Origin: JAACFF01 sp963701435
GTDB lineage: Bacteria > Chloroflexota > Anaerolineae > Promineifilales > Promineifilaceae
Assembly (NCBI GenBank): GCA_963701435.1
Contig: CAVPAL010000005.1
Coordinates: forward strand, 62,001-126,000
DNA: 64,000 nt
Reading direction: 5' to 3'
The position numbers were made by a program, and so were the translations under genes. The notes beneath the pieces are model-generated. The model saw nothing but the letters and a program-made list of their open reading frames with translations. It had not been told where the DNA came from and searched no databases. Positions 37,180 through 44,936 of the stretch are shown in pieces (positions within the stretch are counted from its first letter, which is position 1; each line of letters starts with the position of its first letter).

Positions 37180-38622
37180 TTAATTTTCCGGAGGCAGTTG
37201 CGCCACTGGGAGATAGACCCAAAAAACAGCGCCTTCCCCCTCTTGATTGTGTACGCGAATACGGCCGTTATGCGCCTCCACCAATTCGCGCACAATCGCC
37301 AGCCCCAAACCCGAACTATTCCCGCCGTCCGCACGCACGCGCGCCCTGTCGACGCGATAAAACCGCTCAAAAATACGCACTAAATCGGCCGGTGGAATGC
37401 CGGGACCACTGTCCTGCACCATGACAACGACCTCTTGCGGCCCGTGGGGCTGTGCCGTGAGCAGGATCGAACTTTTTTCAGGCGAATGGGTGATCCCATT
37501 TTGCAGTAAATTCGTAAAAATTTGCGTCAATCGATCCGGATCGCCCCAAACAGGCGGCAAGGCTGGCGCATTCATCTCAATTTGAATGCGTCTGTCCTGG
37601 ATTTGGGGCGCCAGATTATTGACAACATCCTGTAAAAGCTGGCTCAAATCAACCGGTCGGCGCGCCAGCTCCAACTGTCCCGACTCAATGCGGGCCAGGT
37701 CCAGCAGCTCTGCGACCATCCGCGTCATGCGGGTCGTCTCACTGTAGATAACACCAGCGGCCTGCTGTTGTTCTTCTATCGTATTGGCTGTGCCGTCTAA
37801 CAACGCCTGGCTCCACCCCTGCACTGAAGTCAGCGGGGTTTTTAGATCGTGGGAGACATTGGCCACAAAATCCCGCTGGGCCTGCTGCGAGCGCTCAACC
37901 TGGGCCGCCATTTCGTTAAAACTGGCGGCAACGCGCTGCACTTCTGCCGGCCCACCTGGTGAGAGCTTTTGATCATAATCCCCTTGTGACATCGCTTCGG
38001 CTGCGATAACCATATTTTGTAACGGCCGTGCCACCGAACGCGTGATCACAATTGCCAGCAAAATCGAAAGCAAAAACGCCAAAATACCCGCAAAAAGCAG
38101 CGGCCGGGCAAAATATTCATTAAAAAATTCTCGCGGGGTCGGCTCTTGTTGGGCATAAAAAATCAGCACCCGGTTGAATTCCGGCGTCGGCCGCGCATAG
38201 ACCAGCCAGTTTGATCCGTTGGGATGGCGAAAACGCCCGATAATGCTGTCGCGCGCTGCATCCAGCGGCAGGCGCGAGGGCCGGTTTACATCGTTAATGA
38301 AATCGCCCAGCCAATCGTCCGGGGCGCTGTCATAAATCACCTGCCGCGTATCTGCATTGGCGGCTAAAATGCGCACGCCGGTCGCAACGGCCGTTTCCGT
38401 CAACATCTCTTCAATCACCTGCGCATTCGCACCGCTGTTGACCAGATTCACCAGCTCGCGCCGGTTGGCATCCCCCATTACCAACAGGTTTTGTAATGTC
38501 GGCAAATAGCGCACGGATGAAAATGCGGCAAAGCCCCATAAAGCCGCAGTGATAACCAGTAGAGCGACGCTCACCACCACAAAATAAGAAAGCAGCAAAC
38601 GGCTGCGTAAACTCTCGAACAT
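37180..38622 (-). CDS. Sensor histidine kinase
   Basis: The 480-residue membrane kinase has a TM helix at residues ~9-30, an extracellular sensor (~31-170) and a second TM (~172-194). A HAMP domain (RSVARPLQNMVIAAEAM) leads to HisKA with the phospho-His in FVANVSHDLKTPLTSVQGW. The HATPase_c domain has LLQNGITHSPE (N box), VQDSGPGIPP (G1) and SSGLGLAIVRELVEAH (G2). Its partner is the response regulator 110 bp upstream. This arrangement resembles PhoR/BaeS-type kinases; the signal is unknown. Confidence 0.94.
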   Translation of the reverse strand: MFESLRSRLLLSYFVVVSVALLVITAALWGFAAFSSVRYLPTLQNLLVMGDANRRELVNLVNSGANAQVIEEMLTETAVATGVRILAANADTRQVIYDSAPDDWLGDFINDVNRPSRLPLDAARDSIIGRFRHPNGSNWLVYARPTPEFNRVLIFYAQQEPTPREFFNEYFARPLLFAGILAFLLSILLAIVITRSVARPLQNMVIAAEAMSQGDYDQKLSPGGPAEVQRVAASFNEMAAQVERSQQAQRDFVANVSHDLKTPLTSVQGWSQALLDGTANTIEEQQQAAGVIYSETTRMTRMVAELLDLARIESGQLELARRPVDLSQLLQDVVNNLAPQIQDRRIQIEMNAPALPPVWGDPDRLTQIFTNLLQNGITHSPEKSSILLTAQPHGPQEVVVMVQDSGPGIPPADLVRIFERFYRVDRARVRADGGNSSGLGLAIVRELVEAHNGRIRVHNQEGEGAVFWVYLPVAQLPPEN

Positions 38623-38732
38623 AAATTACTTGTATCTTTTCAGGCTGCGCGGGCTGAGCTTATCCAAGCCCGTTTTATTCTGATCATTTTCTGACAGGAT
38701 TAGGGATTTGGTTTTCTCCACCTTTGTCCAGT

Positions 38733-39416
38733 TTATCTGACAACCAGGCGGTAACCGACGCCCCAAACTGTTTCAATCTCCAGGTTACTCTGGCTCAATT
38801 TGTCGCGTAAATGACCAATATGCACATCAACCGTGCGTGTTTTGCCATAATTATCATCGGTCCATACCAGGCTGAGCAGTTGGTCGCGCGAAAGGACCAA
38901 ATTCTCATGCATAGCCAGCGTCAATAGTAAATCAAATTCTTTGGCGCGCATCTCCACGCGACGGCCGTTTACCAACACCTCACGCCCGGCCGGGTTAATA
39001 ACCACATTGCCAATCTCACGGACAGCCGCCTGTGATTCGGCGTCACGCTTGCCGGCTCGCCGTAAAATTGCGCGCACGCGGGCCACAAGTTCGCGTGGAT
39101 TAAACGGCTTGGTCAAATAATCATCCGCCCCCATTTCAAGCCCCATAATTTTGTCCATATCCGCATCGCGCGCGGTGAGCATCAGAATCGGCAGACTGCT
39201 CTCAGCCCGCACGCGGCGGCACACTTCCCAGCCGTCAACCACCGGCATCATCAAATCGAGGATTAACAAATCAGGGGTAGACTGCTCAATTTGCGCCAGC
39301 GTTTCGCCCCCGTCTTTGACAGTGATGACGCGGTACCCCTCTTTGCGTAAGTAGAGACGGGCTAATTCGCGAATATTGGCTTCATCGTCGGCGACAAGAA
39401 TCGTTTCAGGTTTCAT
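38733..39416 (-). CDS. OmpR/PhoB-type response regulator
   Basis: The 227-residue regulator has a receiver domain with acidic pocket Asp-Asp in ILVADDEANI, the phospho-Asp in LLILDLMMPVVDGWEV and the conserved Lys in DDYLTKPFNPREL. A winged-helix DNA-binding domain follows (RAKEFDLLLTLAMHENLVLSRDQLL, ending TVWGVGYRLVVR). It precedes the sensor kinase gene and is probably co-transcribed with it. Upstream there is a minus-strand promoter and a terminator hairpin about 90 bp before the start, which could attenuate expression. Confidence 0.95.
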   Translation of the reverse strand: MKPETILVADDEANIRELARLYLRKEGYRVITVKDGGETLAQIEQSTPDLLILDLMMPVVDGWEVCRRVRAESSLPILMLTARDADMDKIMGLEMGADDYLTKPFNPRELVARVRAILRRAGKRDAESQAAVREIGNVVINPAGREVLVNGRRVEMRAKEFDLLLTLAMHENLVLSRDQLLSLVWTDDNYGKTRTVDVHIGHLRDKLSQSNLEIETVWGVGYRLVVR

Positions 39417-39502
39417 TTTCTAACCTATTTACAGCATGTAAAAAAAATTTGTTGGCGCTGCACATCTTTTTAGCGGCGAATTGGCGCAAAACCCGTAAAA
39501 CC

Positions 39503-39536
39503 GAAAAAAGCCTCGCGGTCGCGAGGCCTTTTTCGG
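39503..39536 (-). terminator. Terminator hairpin in the leader of the response regulator gene
   Basis: GCCTCGCG-gt/ac-CGCGAGGC is a perfect 8-bp stem with AAAAAA on one side and TTTTT on the other, so it can work both ways. On the minus strand it lies between the promoter at 39618-39647 and the regulator ATG. The rest of 39537-39839 is AT-rich and holds no gene. Confidence 0.8.
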
Positions 39537-39617
39537 GAAGAGGAGAAAAAGGAGGAAAGAGGAAATTGTTGGTGGTGTTTCCAATTATTTTCATAATAGT
39601 AACCACCTATTTACAGT

Positions 39618-39647
39618 ATTATAACACAAAACATATTGGGGATACAA
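39618..39647 (-). promoter_or_regulatory. Promoter toward the response regulator
   Basis: On the minus strand TTGTAT and a perfect TATAAT are 18 bp apart, about 200 bp before the regulator start and ahead of the leader terminator. Confidence 0.55.
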
Positions 39648-39839
39648 CCCACTATGAACAGAATATGTGTAAAATACTTTACACTTTCACATAATTCATC
39701 CACAAGTTCGTGAAAAACCGCTAAATGGCGCAGCTTTCTCGCAAAAGATTTGACGCCAAAATTTTGAACAGCCAAAACGGCCGTTACCTGCGCCTGGAGG
39801 CATTTTACCAGACGCCGTTTTTTTGTTATGCTCCCCTTA

Positions 39840-41735
39840 ATGAATCTCATAACTCTGGAAAAAGTCAGCAAACAATATAGTGAGCGCCTGCTGTTAGACC
39901 AGGTTGATATGCGCATCAACAGCGGCGATCGCATTGGTTTGATTGGCGTCAACGGCAGCGGCAAAACCACGCTGTTACGCATCATTGCCGGTCTCGAGCC
40001 TGCCGATAACGGCCGTGTCACCGTCTGGGGCGGGGTCCGCATTCATTATTTGCCGCAGGAACCAATTCTAGATGATTCTTTGAACGTTCTGGCGCAAATC
40101 TTCACCAGCAGCGCCCCCCAAATTCAGATGCTGCGCGCCTACGAAGAAACAGCCCAGCGGCTGAACCAGCAGCCGGATGATCCGGCGCTGCAAACGCGCC
40201 TGATGTCGCTGACGGAAGAGATGACCCGCAGCGGCGGCTGGGCGGCTGAAGCTGAAGCGAAGGCTGTATTGACGCAGTTGGGCATTTCTGACTTTCTGGC
40301 GCCAATCAGCAGCCTCAGCGGCGGGGAACGCAAGCGCGTGGCGCTGGCGCAGGCGCTGTTGAACCCGGCCGATCTGCTCATTCTGGATGAGCCGACCAAC
40401 CATATCGACGCCGCCACGGTCGCCTGGTTGGAAACCTATCTGACCACGCGCAGCGGCGCTGTGTTGATGGTGACCCATGACCGCTATTTTTTAGACCGGG
40501 TCGCCAATGCCATTGTGGAATTGAACCGCCGGCAGTTGGTGAATTATCCCGGTAATTACGGCCGTTACCTGGAACAAAGCGCCCAACGCGAAGCAAGCCT
40601 GGCGACGAGCGAATGGAAACGCCAGCGCCTGCTGGAACGGGAACTGGCCTGGCTGCGTCGCGGCGCGATGGCGCGCTCCACCAAACAAAAAGCGCGCAAA
40701 CAACGTGTTGAGGCGCTGCGCGAAATTAAATATGATCGCGGAGATGAAAAAGTCGTTTTTGCGCTTGCCGGCCGTCGCCTGGGTAAATCCGTTCTGGAAG
40801 CCACGGGGTTGAGCAAACGTTTTGGCGCACGCCAGCTATTTGCAGAGGTTGATTTTGCGCTGACGCCGGGCGATCGCATTGGCATTGTCGGCCCTAACGG
40901 GGCCGGCAAAAGCAGCCTGCTCGACATTCTGACCGGCAATTTGGCGCCGGATGCGGGCAGCGTGCAGTGGGGCGCAACGGTACACGTCGGTTATTATGAC
41001 CAGCGCAACAAGGGTCTGATCGAGCATATGACGGTGATCGACTTTATCAATAACGAAGCGCCGCTCATTTACACGCCCGACGGCTTCAAGGTCGAGGCGG
41101 CGCACATGCTGGAATGGTTCTTGTTTCCACGCCCGCAGCAGGCGGCCCAAATCGGCGCGCTCAGCGGCGGCGAACGGCGGCGTTTGTACCTGCTGAGCAT
41201 TTTGGTGCATCGCCCCAATGTGCTCATTTTGGATGAACCGACCAACGATCTGGATATTCAAACTTTGTCGATCCTGGAATCTTTCCTGGATGCCTTTCAA
41301 GGCGCTTTGATTGTGGTCAGCCATGACCGTTATTTTCTGGATCGCACGGTAGATTATCTGGCGACGTTTGAAAACGGCCGTTTCTCTTCCCGCTATCCAA
41401 CGCCCTACAGCACTTTTGAACGCCTGCGCAGCCAGGCCGCCGCATCGGAAGAAATAAAAACGCAGCCGGCGCCCCCTGCTCCCAAAGCCAGCCCAACTGG
41501 CAACGGCCGTACCCTCAAACTGACCTGGAAAGAAAAACAGGAGCTGCAATCCCTCAACGCGCGCATTGACCAGCTCGAAAATGAAAAAAATAACCTGCAA
41601 AAAGCCATCAACATCTGCGGCGACGATTACCAGCAGCTTACCCGTCTTGCGGCGCAGTTGGAAACAGTTGAAATGGAATTGGACAAACTGATTGAACGCT
41701 GGGTCGAACTCTCCGAAATTGCCGCCGGCGGCTGA
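39840..41735 (+). CDS. ABC-F family ATPase (Uup-like)
   Basis: The 631-residue soluble protein has two ABC cassettes and no membrane domain. Cassette 1 has GVNGSGKTTLL, LSGGERKRVALAQ and LLILDEPTNHID; cassette 2 has GPNGAGKSSLL, LSGGERRRLYLLS and VLILDEPTNDLD. A linker of charged helices lies between them. A C-terminal coiled coil (TWKEKQELQSLNARIDQLE) is characteristic of Uup, which acts on ribosomes or branched DNA. The ATG at 39840 is preferred over 39828 by homology; no ribosome site is visible, so it may be leaderless. Confidence 0.92.
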   Translation: MNLITLEKVSKQYSERLLLDQVDMRINSGDRIGLIGVNGSGKTTLLRIIAGLEPADNGRVTVWGGVRIHYLPQEPILDDSLNVLAQIFTSSAPQIQMLRAYEETAQRLNQQPDDPALQTRLMSLTEEMTRSGGWAAEAEAKAVLTQLGISDFLAPISSLSGGERKRVALAQALLNPADLLILDEPTNHIDAATVAWLETYLTTRSGAVLMVTHDRYFLDRVANAIVELNRRQLVNYPGNYGRYLEQSAQREASLATSEWKRQRLLERELAWLRRGAMARSTKQKARKQRVEALREIKYDRGDEKVVFALAGRRLGKSVLEATGLSKRFGARQLFAEVDFALTPGDRIGIVGPNGAGKSSLLDILTGNLAPDAGSVQWGATVHVGYYDQRNKGLIEHMTVIDFINNEAPLIYTPDGFKVEAAHMLEWFLFPRPQQAAQIGALSGGERRRLYLLSILVHRPNVLILDEPTNDLDIQTLSILESFLDAFQGALIVVSHDRYFLDRTVDYLATFENGRFSSRYPTPYSTFERLRSQAAASEEIKTQPAPPAPKASPTGNGRTLKLTWKEKQELQSLNARIDQLENEKNNLQKAINICGDDYQQLTRLAAQLETVEMELDKLIERWVELSEIAAGG

Positions 41736-41907
41736 TTGGTGACGATCTTCACCCCAATCCCGTGTAAAACAACATAGGCAAATGAGAAACGGCCGTGTTA
41801 TGCTGGTTGCAAAATTTTCTGGGTGACTGTTCGGACCCACCGCAGGCTGCGCTATGACAGCCTCAGCCCGCGCAGGTCTGAACAGCCACTTTTCTGGAAG
41901 GAACAGT

Positions 41908-42318
41908 ATGATCACAAAAATCAACCATATCGCCATCGTCGTCCCCGACCTGGAAGAAGGCGCCGGTTTTTGGGCCGACGCCCTGGGACTAACCGTTACC
42001 AAAACCGAAACCGTGCCCGAACAACAAGTTAAGATCGCCTTTTTGCCGGTTGGAGACAGCAACATTGAACTGCTGGCGCCCACCGATGATGAAAGCGGCG
42101 TCGCGCGCTATTTACAAAAACGCGGCCCCGGCATGCACCACATCTGCCTTGAGGTGACTGACATTTACGCCGCGCTTGAGCAGCTCAAGGCCGCCAATGT
42201 GCCCCTCATTGACGAGGAACCCAAAGAAAGCGGCGACGGCAAAAAATTCGCCTTCATCCATCCCAAGGGAACCTCAGGTGTGCTGGTCGAGCTGTATCAA
42301 TTACCCCGAAGTCAATAA
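41908..42318 (+). CDS. mce: Methylmalonyl-CoA epimerase
   Basis: The 136-residue VOC-fold enzyme interconverts (R)- and (S)-methylmalonyl-CoA in propionate metabolism. The ATG at 41908 has GGAAGG 7 nt upstream. Motifs are the metal ligand His in ITKINHIAIVVPDLEEG, NIELLAPTD, the second His in GPGMHHICLEV and the last ligand Glu in GVLVELYQL. Length fits the family. No mutase gene is nearby. It is a single gene after the ABC-F ATPase. Confidence 0.92.
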   Translation: MITKINHIAIVVPDLEEGAGFWADALGLTVTKTETVPEQQVKIAFLPVGDSNIELLAPTDDESGVARYLQKRGPGMHHICLEVTDIYAALEQLKAANVPLIDEEPKESGDGKKFAFIHPKGTSGVLVELYQLPRSQ

Positions 42319-42389
42319 CAGATGTCATTCGTATCAATGACTTTTGTCACTTCCGTTTTTAAATCTGTCTGCTATGATGAAAGTATAAG

Positions 42390-42675
42390 CTGCCGCCTGT
42401 TTCAAAGGCGTCGTGAGTCAAACTATTAAAAAGCGAACTGGCAAGTCTTGGTCGATAGTCTCATGGGATTATCCCAGTTGCCGATAAATAGCGTAGCGGG
42501 CTGAATCCCACAACGCTTTCTCACAACAGAGCGCAGCTTCTTTGACAACCGGTTGGTCACTGACGAGTCTCCCATGGTGATCACCTTGCGTGATCACCTC
42601 AGGTGAAAGGGAGGTGGCTATTCGAACGGTAAACAATTTCAACGAAAAAGGGCCGGAGAAATCCGACCCTTTTTT
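42390..42675 (+). ncRNA. Candidate structured RNA upstream of the DGR
   Basis: This is an intergenic stretch without a credible protein. A TATGAT box lies at its left end. Inside are TGGGA-tta-TCCCA and a nested hairpin in which CTCCC/GGGAG enclose the perfect 9-bp GGTGATCAC/GTGATCACC. It ends in an intrinsic terminator at 42647-42675. I tested it by eye against 6S, SRP and RNase P consensus blocks and found no match. It may be a novel or strongly diverged RNA. Confidence 0.45.
42647..42675 (+). terminator. Terminator of the candidate RNA
   Basis: AAAGGGCCGGA-gaaa-TCCGACCCTTT has one mismatch and runs into six T. On the minus strand a T5 also follows, so it may act both ways. Confidence 0.8.
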
Positions 42676-42689
42676 CTTGCATAGTCTAT

Positions 42690-42734
42690 AAAAAAAGCGG
42701 ACGGCGCCCGGGCGAGGGAGGGTGGACGCCATCC
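42690..42734 (-). terminator. Terminator at the distal end of the DGR region
   Basis: On the minus strand GGATGGCG pairs with CGCCGTCC (one U-G pair) across a 20-nt loop, followed by GC and seven T. It could end the DGR transcript or a separate small RNA. Confidence 0.65.
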
Positions 42735-42818
42735 TAGGCCAAGTCAGGGTTGTTCCAGTCGCGTTTCTCTCGTGCCAGTTTTTGGGGGGGAGGAGTTCCT
42801 CTTATCCTGACTTAACTT
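42690..42818 (-). ncRNA. Candidate small RNA next to the DGR
   Basis: A minus-strand promoter (TTGAAA at 42848-42853, 17 bp, TACAAT at 42825-42830) is followed by about 130 nt ending in the terminator at 42690-42734. AAGTCAGG and CCTGACTT form an 8-bp closing stem around ~55 nt. No known family is recognised. A short ORF cannot be excluded. Confidence 0.4.
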
Positions 42819-42880
42819 GACAGTATTGTACATGAAATGTCAAATTTTTTCAACCCAAATAATTTTACAATAATGAGTAG

Positions 42881-42945
42881 GGGTGGGACGACGCGGATTG
42901 GCGCCTGCAGGTCACAAACGGCGTTATCTCCGCGTCGTCTCACCC
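42881..42945. repeat. Long hairpin downstream of the DGR template repeat
   Basis: A 17-bp stem (GGGTGGGACGACGCGGA with TCCGCGTCGTCTCACCC, one G-U pair) encloses a ~31-nt loop. On the DGR strand it lies about 200 nt after the TR. Confidence 0.7.
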
Positions 42946-43054
42946 GATTCGGCAGCCCTGGATCAAAAAGGGTCGGCCGTTTCACCAACCTTCGAAACAC
43001 AATCTACCAGAGGGCAAAACGGCCGTTTATAACAGGCTGACCTGAGCCAACCCC

Positions 43055-43128
43055 GCCGGTCTGGAGCAAGACCGGCAGCGTCCGGGTACATCTCTCTGAC
43101 CGCGGCGACGCCTGCGCACAGACGCCGC
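43055..43128 (-). other. Structured spacer RNA after the template repeat
   Basis: Directly after the TR on the minus strand are two stems: GCGGCG/CGCCGC (43102-43128) and a perfect 8-bp GCCGGTCT/AGACCGGC (43055-43076). In studied DGRs the RNA after TR (Sp) binds Avd-RT and primes cDNA synthesis. The position fits; the role here is inferred. Confidence 0.55.
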
Positions 43129-43152
43129 ATTTCTGGTTTCCCGTCGAGAGAG

Positions 43153-43263
43153 GTTCGGCGACCCGGAACCCGATATTGTTGTTCCTGTTGTGTGCATTGT
43201 TGTTGTTCCGGTACGCGGCGCGCGTGTTCTGATTGTCGTTGTTGAACGCGCCCCCGCGCAAGC
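43153..43263 (-). repeat. DGR template repeat (TR)
   Basis: This 111-bp non-coding copy matches the VR except at 8 adenines of the minus strand. Its translation would read GGAFNNDNQNTRAAYR followed by NNNNAHNRNNNIGFRVAE: AAC/AAT codons fill the variable sites, so mutation of A gives many residues but no stop codons. The invariant GC-rich block ATCGGGTTCCGGGTCGCC at its 3' end matches the IMH position. Confidence 0.96.
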
Positions 43264-43298
43264 TCGCTCCGAGCTGGTCACCCAACCCTGACGCTGCA

Positions 43299-43670
43299 TT
43301 ACAGTGTTCCCACACTGTCCATGCCCAATTTCTTCTGCCAGCCGCCCAACAAACGGCCAATTTCATCCAGTTGGCGACCGGCATGTTCATACCCTTTTAA
43401 TTTCAGGACGTCCAAATCACGGCTCAAGCGTAATTTGTAACGCAGTAACGTCAATTCCACATCAGCCTGCTGCAAATGGTGAATGCTATCACGCCGGTTA
43501 AGCGCTTTGGCAGCGCTGACGAGATGCCTTTGCAGCGCAAACAAATGCTCTTGAATCGGCAGCGCCAGGCTGAAACGATATTCACGCGAGAATTTGAGCG
43601 TCTGCGGCAGCAGCAGCTTCTGTAAATCATACAGTTTCACAAAAATTGGTGATTCACTCATGGTACCCAT
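43299..43670 (-). CDS. avd: DGR accessory variability determinant (Avd-like four-helix bundle)
   Basis: The 123-residue all-helical protein is rich in Lys, Arg and Leu (LQKLLLPQTLKFSREYRFSL, ALPIQEHLFALQRHLVSA, VELTLLRYKLRLSRDLDVL, GYEHAGRQLDEIGRLLGGW). It matches the S23/Avd four-helix family, which forms a pentamer and binds the DGR reverse transcriptase and template RNA. It starts 51 bp after the RT stop and lies just before the TR. A second start at 43661 (MSESPIF) is also possible; neither has a clear ribosome site. Confidence 0.9.
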   Translation of the reverse strand: MGTMSESPIFVKLYDLQKLLLPQTLKFSREYRFSLALPIQEHLFALQRHLVSAAKALNRRDSIHHLQQADVELTLLRYKLRLSRDLDVLKLKGYEHAGRQLDEIGRLLGGWQKKLGMDSVGTL

Positions 43671-43721
43671 TTTGTTGGGTTCCTAGTAACGGCTTCAGCC
43701 GGTAAACCGCTGAAGCGGTCA

Positions 43722-44795
43722 CTACAAACATGCATTCGGTGGAATCGGGCGCTGGTAAAACAGCCGCGTGCGCAAGCGCCACGTATCCCCATGATCGGCA
43801 TGGGCATTCCAGCTAATCAGCGAAGGTTTGACATCTTCCCAGCGCAGGTCGCCGCGCCGCAGCGCGCGGCGCTGCACGCGAAAACGGCGCAGGAAAGCGC
43901 GCACATTACCCTTCAACAATCGACGCCTGTCCGGGAAAATTTGGAACCCTAAAAAGGGAATGCCGCAGCGTACCGGAAACACAACGCTTTTATCAGGATG
44001 GATCGTCAGGCGCAGACCCTGCAAAAAATCCTCAAGCGCCGCCCGCCAGGCGTGTAAAACCTGCTTATCGTCGTGGAAAAGCAGAAAATCGTCCACATAG
44101 CGGCAAAATGCGCGGCATTTCAGCTCACGTTTAATAAAATGATCGAGCGGATTCAAATACACATTGGCCCAAAACTGGCTCGTCTGGTTGCCAATCGGCA
44201 GCCCGCGCGGGCGCAGCGCAGCCAGCAAATCATCACCCGGAAAATAACGCTGGCGGTATTGCTCCGCCAGCAAACCGGCGCCGCTGTCGATGATTTGATC
44301 CATCAGCCAGCGCGTATCGCGGCAGGTTATATGCCGCCAGAGAATTGCGCGCAGCGTCGTATGGTCAATAGCGGGGAAAAATGTCTCAATATCGCATTTG
44401 AGCACGTAACGATGGTTCTGGACAAAGTTCTGCGCGCGATCCAGGGCGCGGTGCGTGCCTTTGCCGACGCGGTTCGCGTAGCTGTCATAGATAAATTTGC
44501 GCTCGTAAATCGGTTCAATCACGTTGCACAGCGCGTGATGCACCACGCGGTCCCGAAAGGGCGCAGCGCTGATCTTGCGTTTTTTGGGATCGTAAATCAA
44601 AAAGCTGCGGTATGGGCCGGGTTGATACGTTTTGGCTTGCAGTTCGCGCTGCAGTTGGAACAATTCCCCTTCGGCATTGAATTCAAAGCGCGCCGCCGCC
44701 GCTTTGCTGCGTTTACCTTTGCGCGCCTTGTGCCACGCCGCTTCCAAATTGGCAAAGCTGCTGATTTCAGGATAGAGATTTTTGTATGTCTTCAT
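43722..44795 (-). CDS. DGR reverse transcriptase
   Basis: The 357-residue RT copies TR RNA into A-mutagenised cDNA. Visible blocks are RDRVVHHALCNVIEPIYERK, the first catalytic Asp in YVLKCDIETFFPAID (~131), LPIGNQTSQFWANVYLNPLD (~195-215) with the SQ motif that marks DGR RTs, the YVDD box in CRYVDDFLLFHD (~233) and the thumb start GIPFLGFQI. Length is normal. No intron maturase or X domain is present, so it is not a group II intron RT. It follows the VR by about 165 bp, with a strong hairpin between. Confidence 0.96.
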   Translation of the reverse strand: MKTYKNLYPEISSFANLEAAWHKARKGKRSKAAAARFEFNAEGELFQLQRELQAKTYQPGPYRSFLIYDPKKRKISAAPFRDRVVHHALCNVIEPIYERKFIYDSYANRVGKGTHRALDRAQNFVQNHRYVLKCDIETFFPAIDHTTLRAILWRHITCRDTRWLMDQIIDSGAGLLAEQYRQRYFPGDDLLAALRPRGLPIGNQTSQFWANVYLNPLDHFIKRELKCRAFCRYVDDFLLFHDDKQVLHAWRAALEDFLQGLRLTIHPDKSVVFPVRCGIPFLGFQIFPDRRRLLKGNVRAFLRRFRVQRRALRRGDLRWEDVKPSLISWNAHADHGDTWRLRTRLFYQRPIPPNACL

Positions 44796-44810
44796 AAAAA
44801 TTTTCCGCGA

Positions 44811-44841
44811 TCGCTGCGCCTATGGGCGCAGCGACTTTTTT
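44811..44841. terminator. Hairpin between VR and RT
   Basis: A perfect 10-bp stem TCGCTGCGCC/GGCGCAGCGA with a 4-nt loop is followed on the plus strand by CTTTTTT. On the DGR strand it lies 16 nt before the RT start. It could be a plus-strand terminator, or the stem-loop that in some DGRs sits after the VR and aids retrohoming. Confidence 0.65.
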
Positions 44842-44936
44842 GGGATTGCTCCGCTGCGGCCAATGCCGGCGTTCCCCTGCCCAGGCTTATGGTTTGCCCA
44901 CGCCTTTGGGGAAGATCAGAATTCAGAAGCCAGCAC

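Noticed and set aside
42690..42818. Short reading resembling a beta-galactosidase start (RDWNNPDLA)
   Set aside because: It needs a one-base correction in a C7 run and has no start signal; the match is too short to mean anything.
43004..43390. Open frame across the TR reading as a protein with FNNDNQNTRAAYRNNNN-like sequence
   Set aside because: It is only the TR read in the VR frame. It has no ribosome site, extends into the avd gene antisense frame and is explained by DGR biology.
43681..43715. Two short hairpins (CGGCTTCAGCCG, CCGCTGAAGCGG) between RT and avd as regulatory elements
   Set aside because: Similar short GCTTCAGC or GCTGAAGC palindromes occur elsewhere (for example near 34315), so they look like a generic intergenic repeat rather than a DGR part.
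43722..44795. Group II intron or retron reverse transcriptase
   Set aside because: No maturase or HNH domain, no intron RNA and no msr/msd. The IGNQTSQ motif, Avd and a TR/VR pair identify a DGR.
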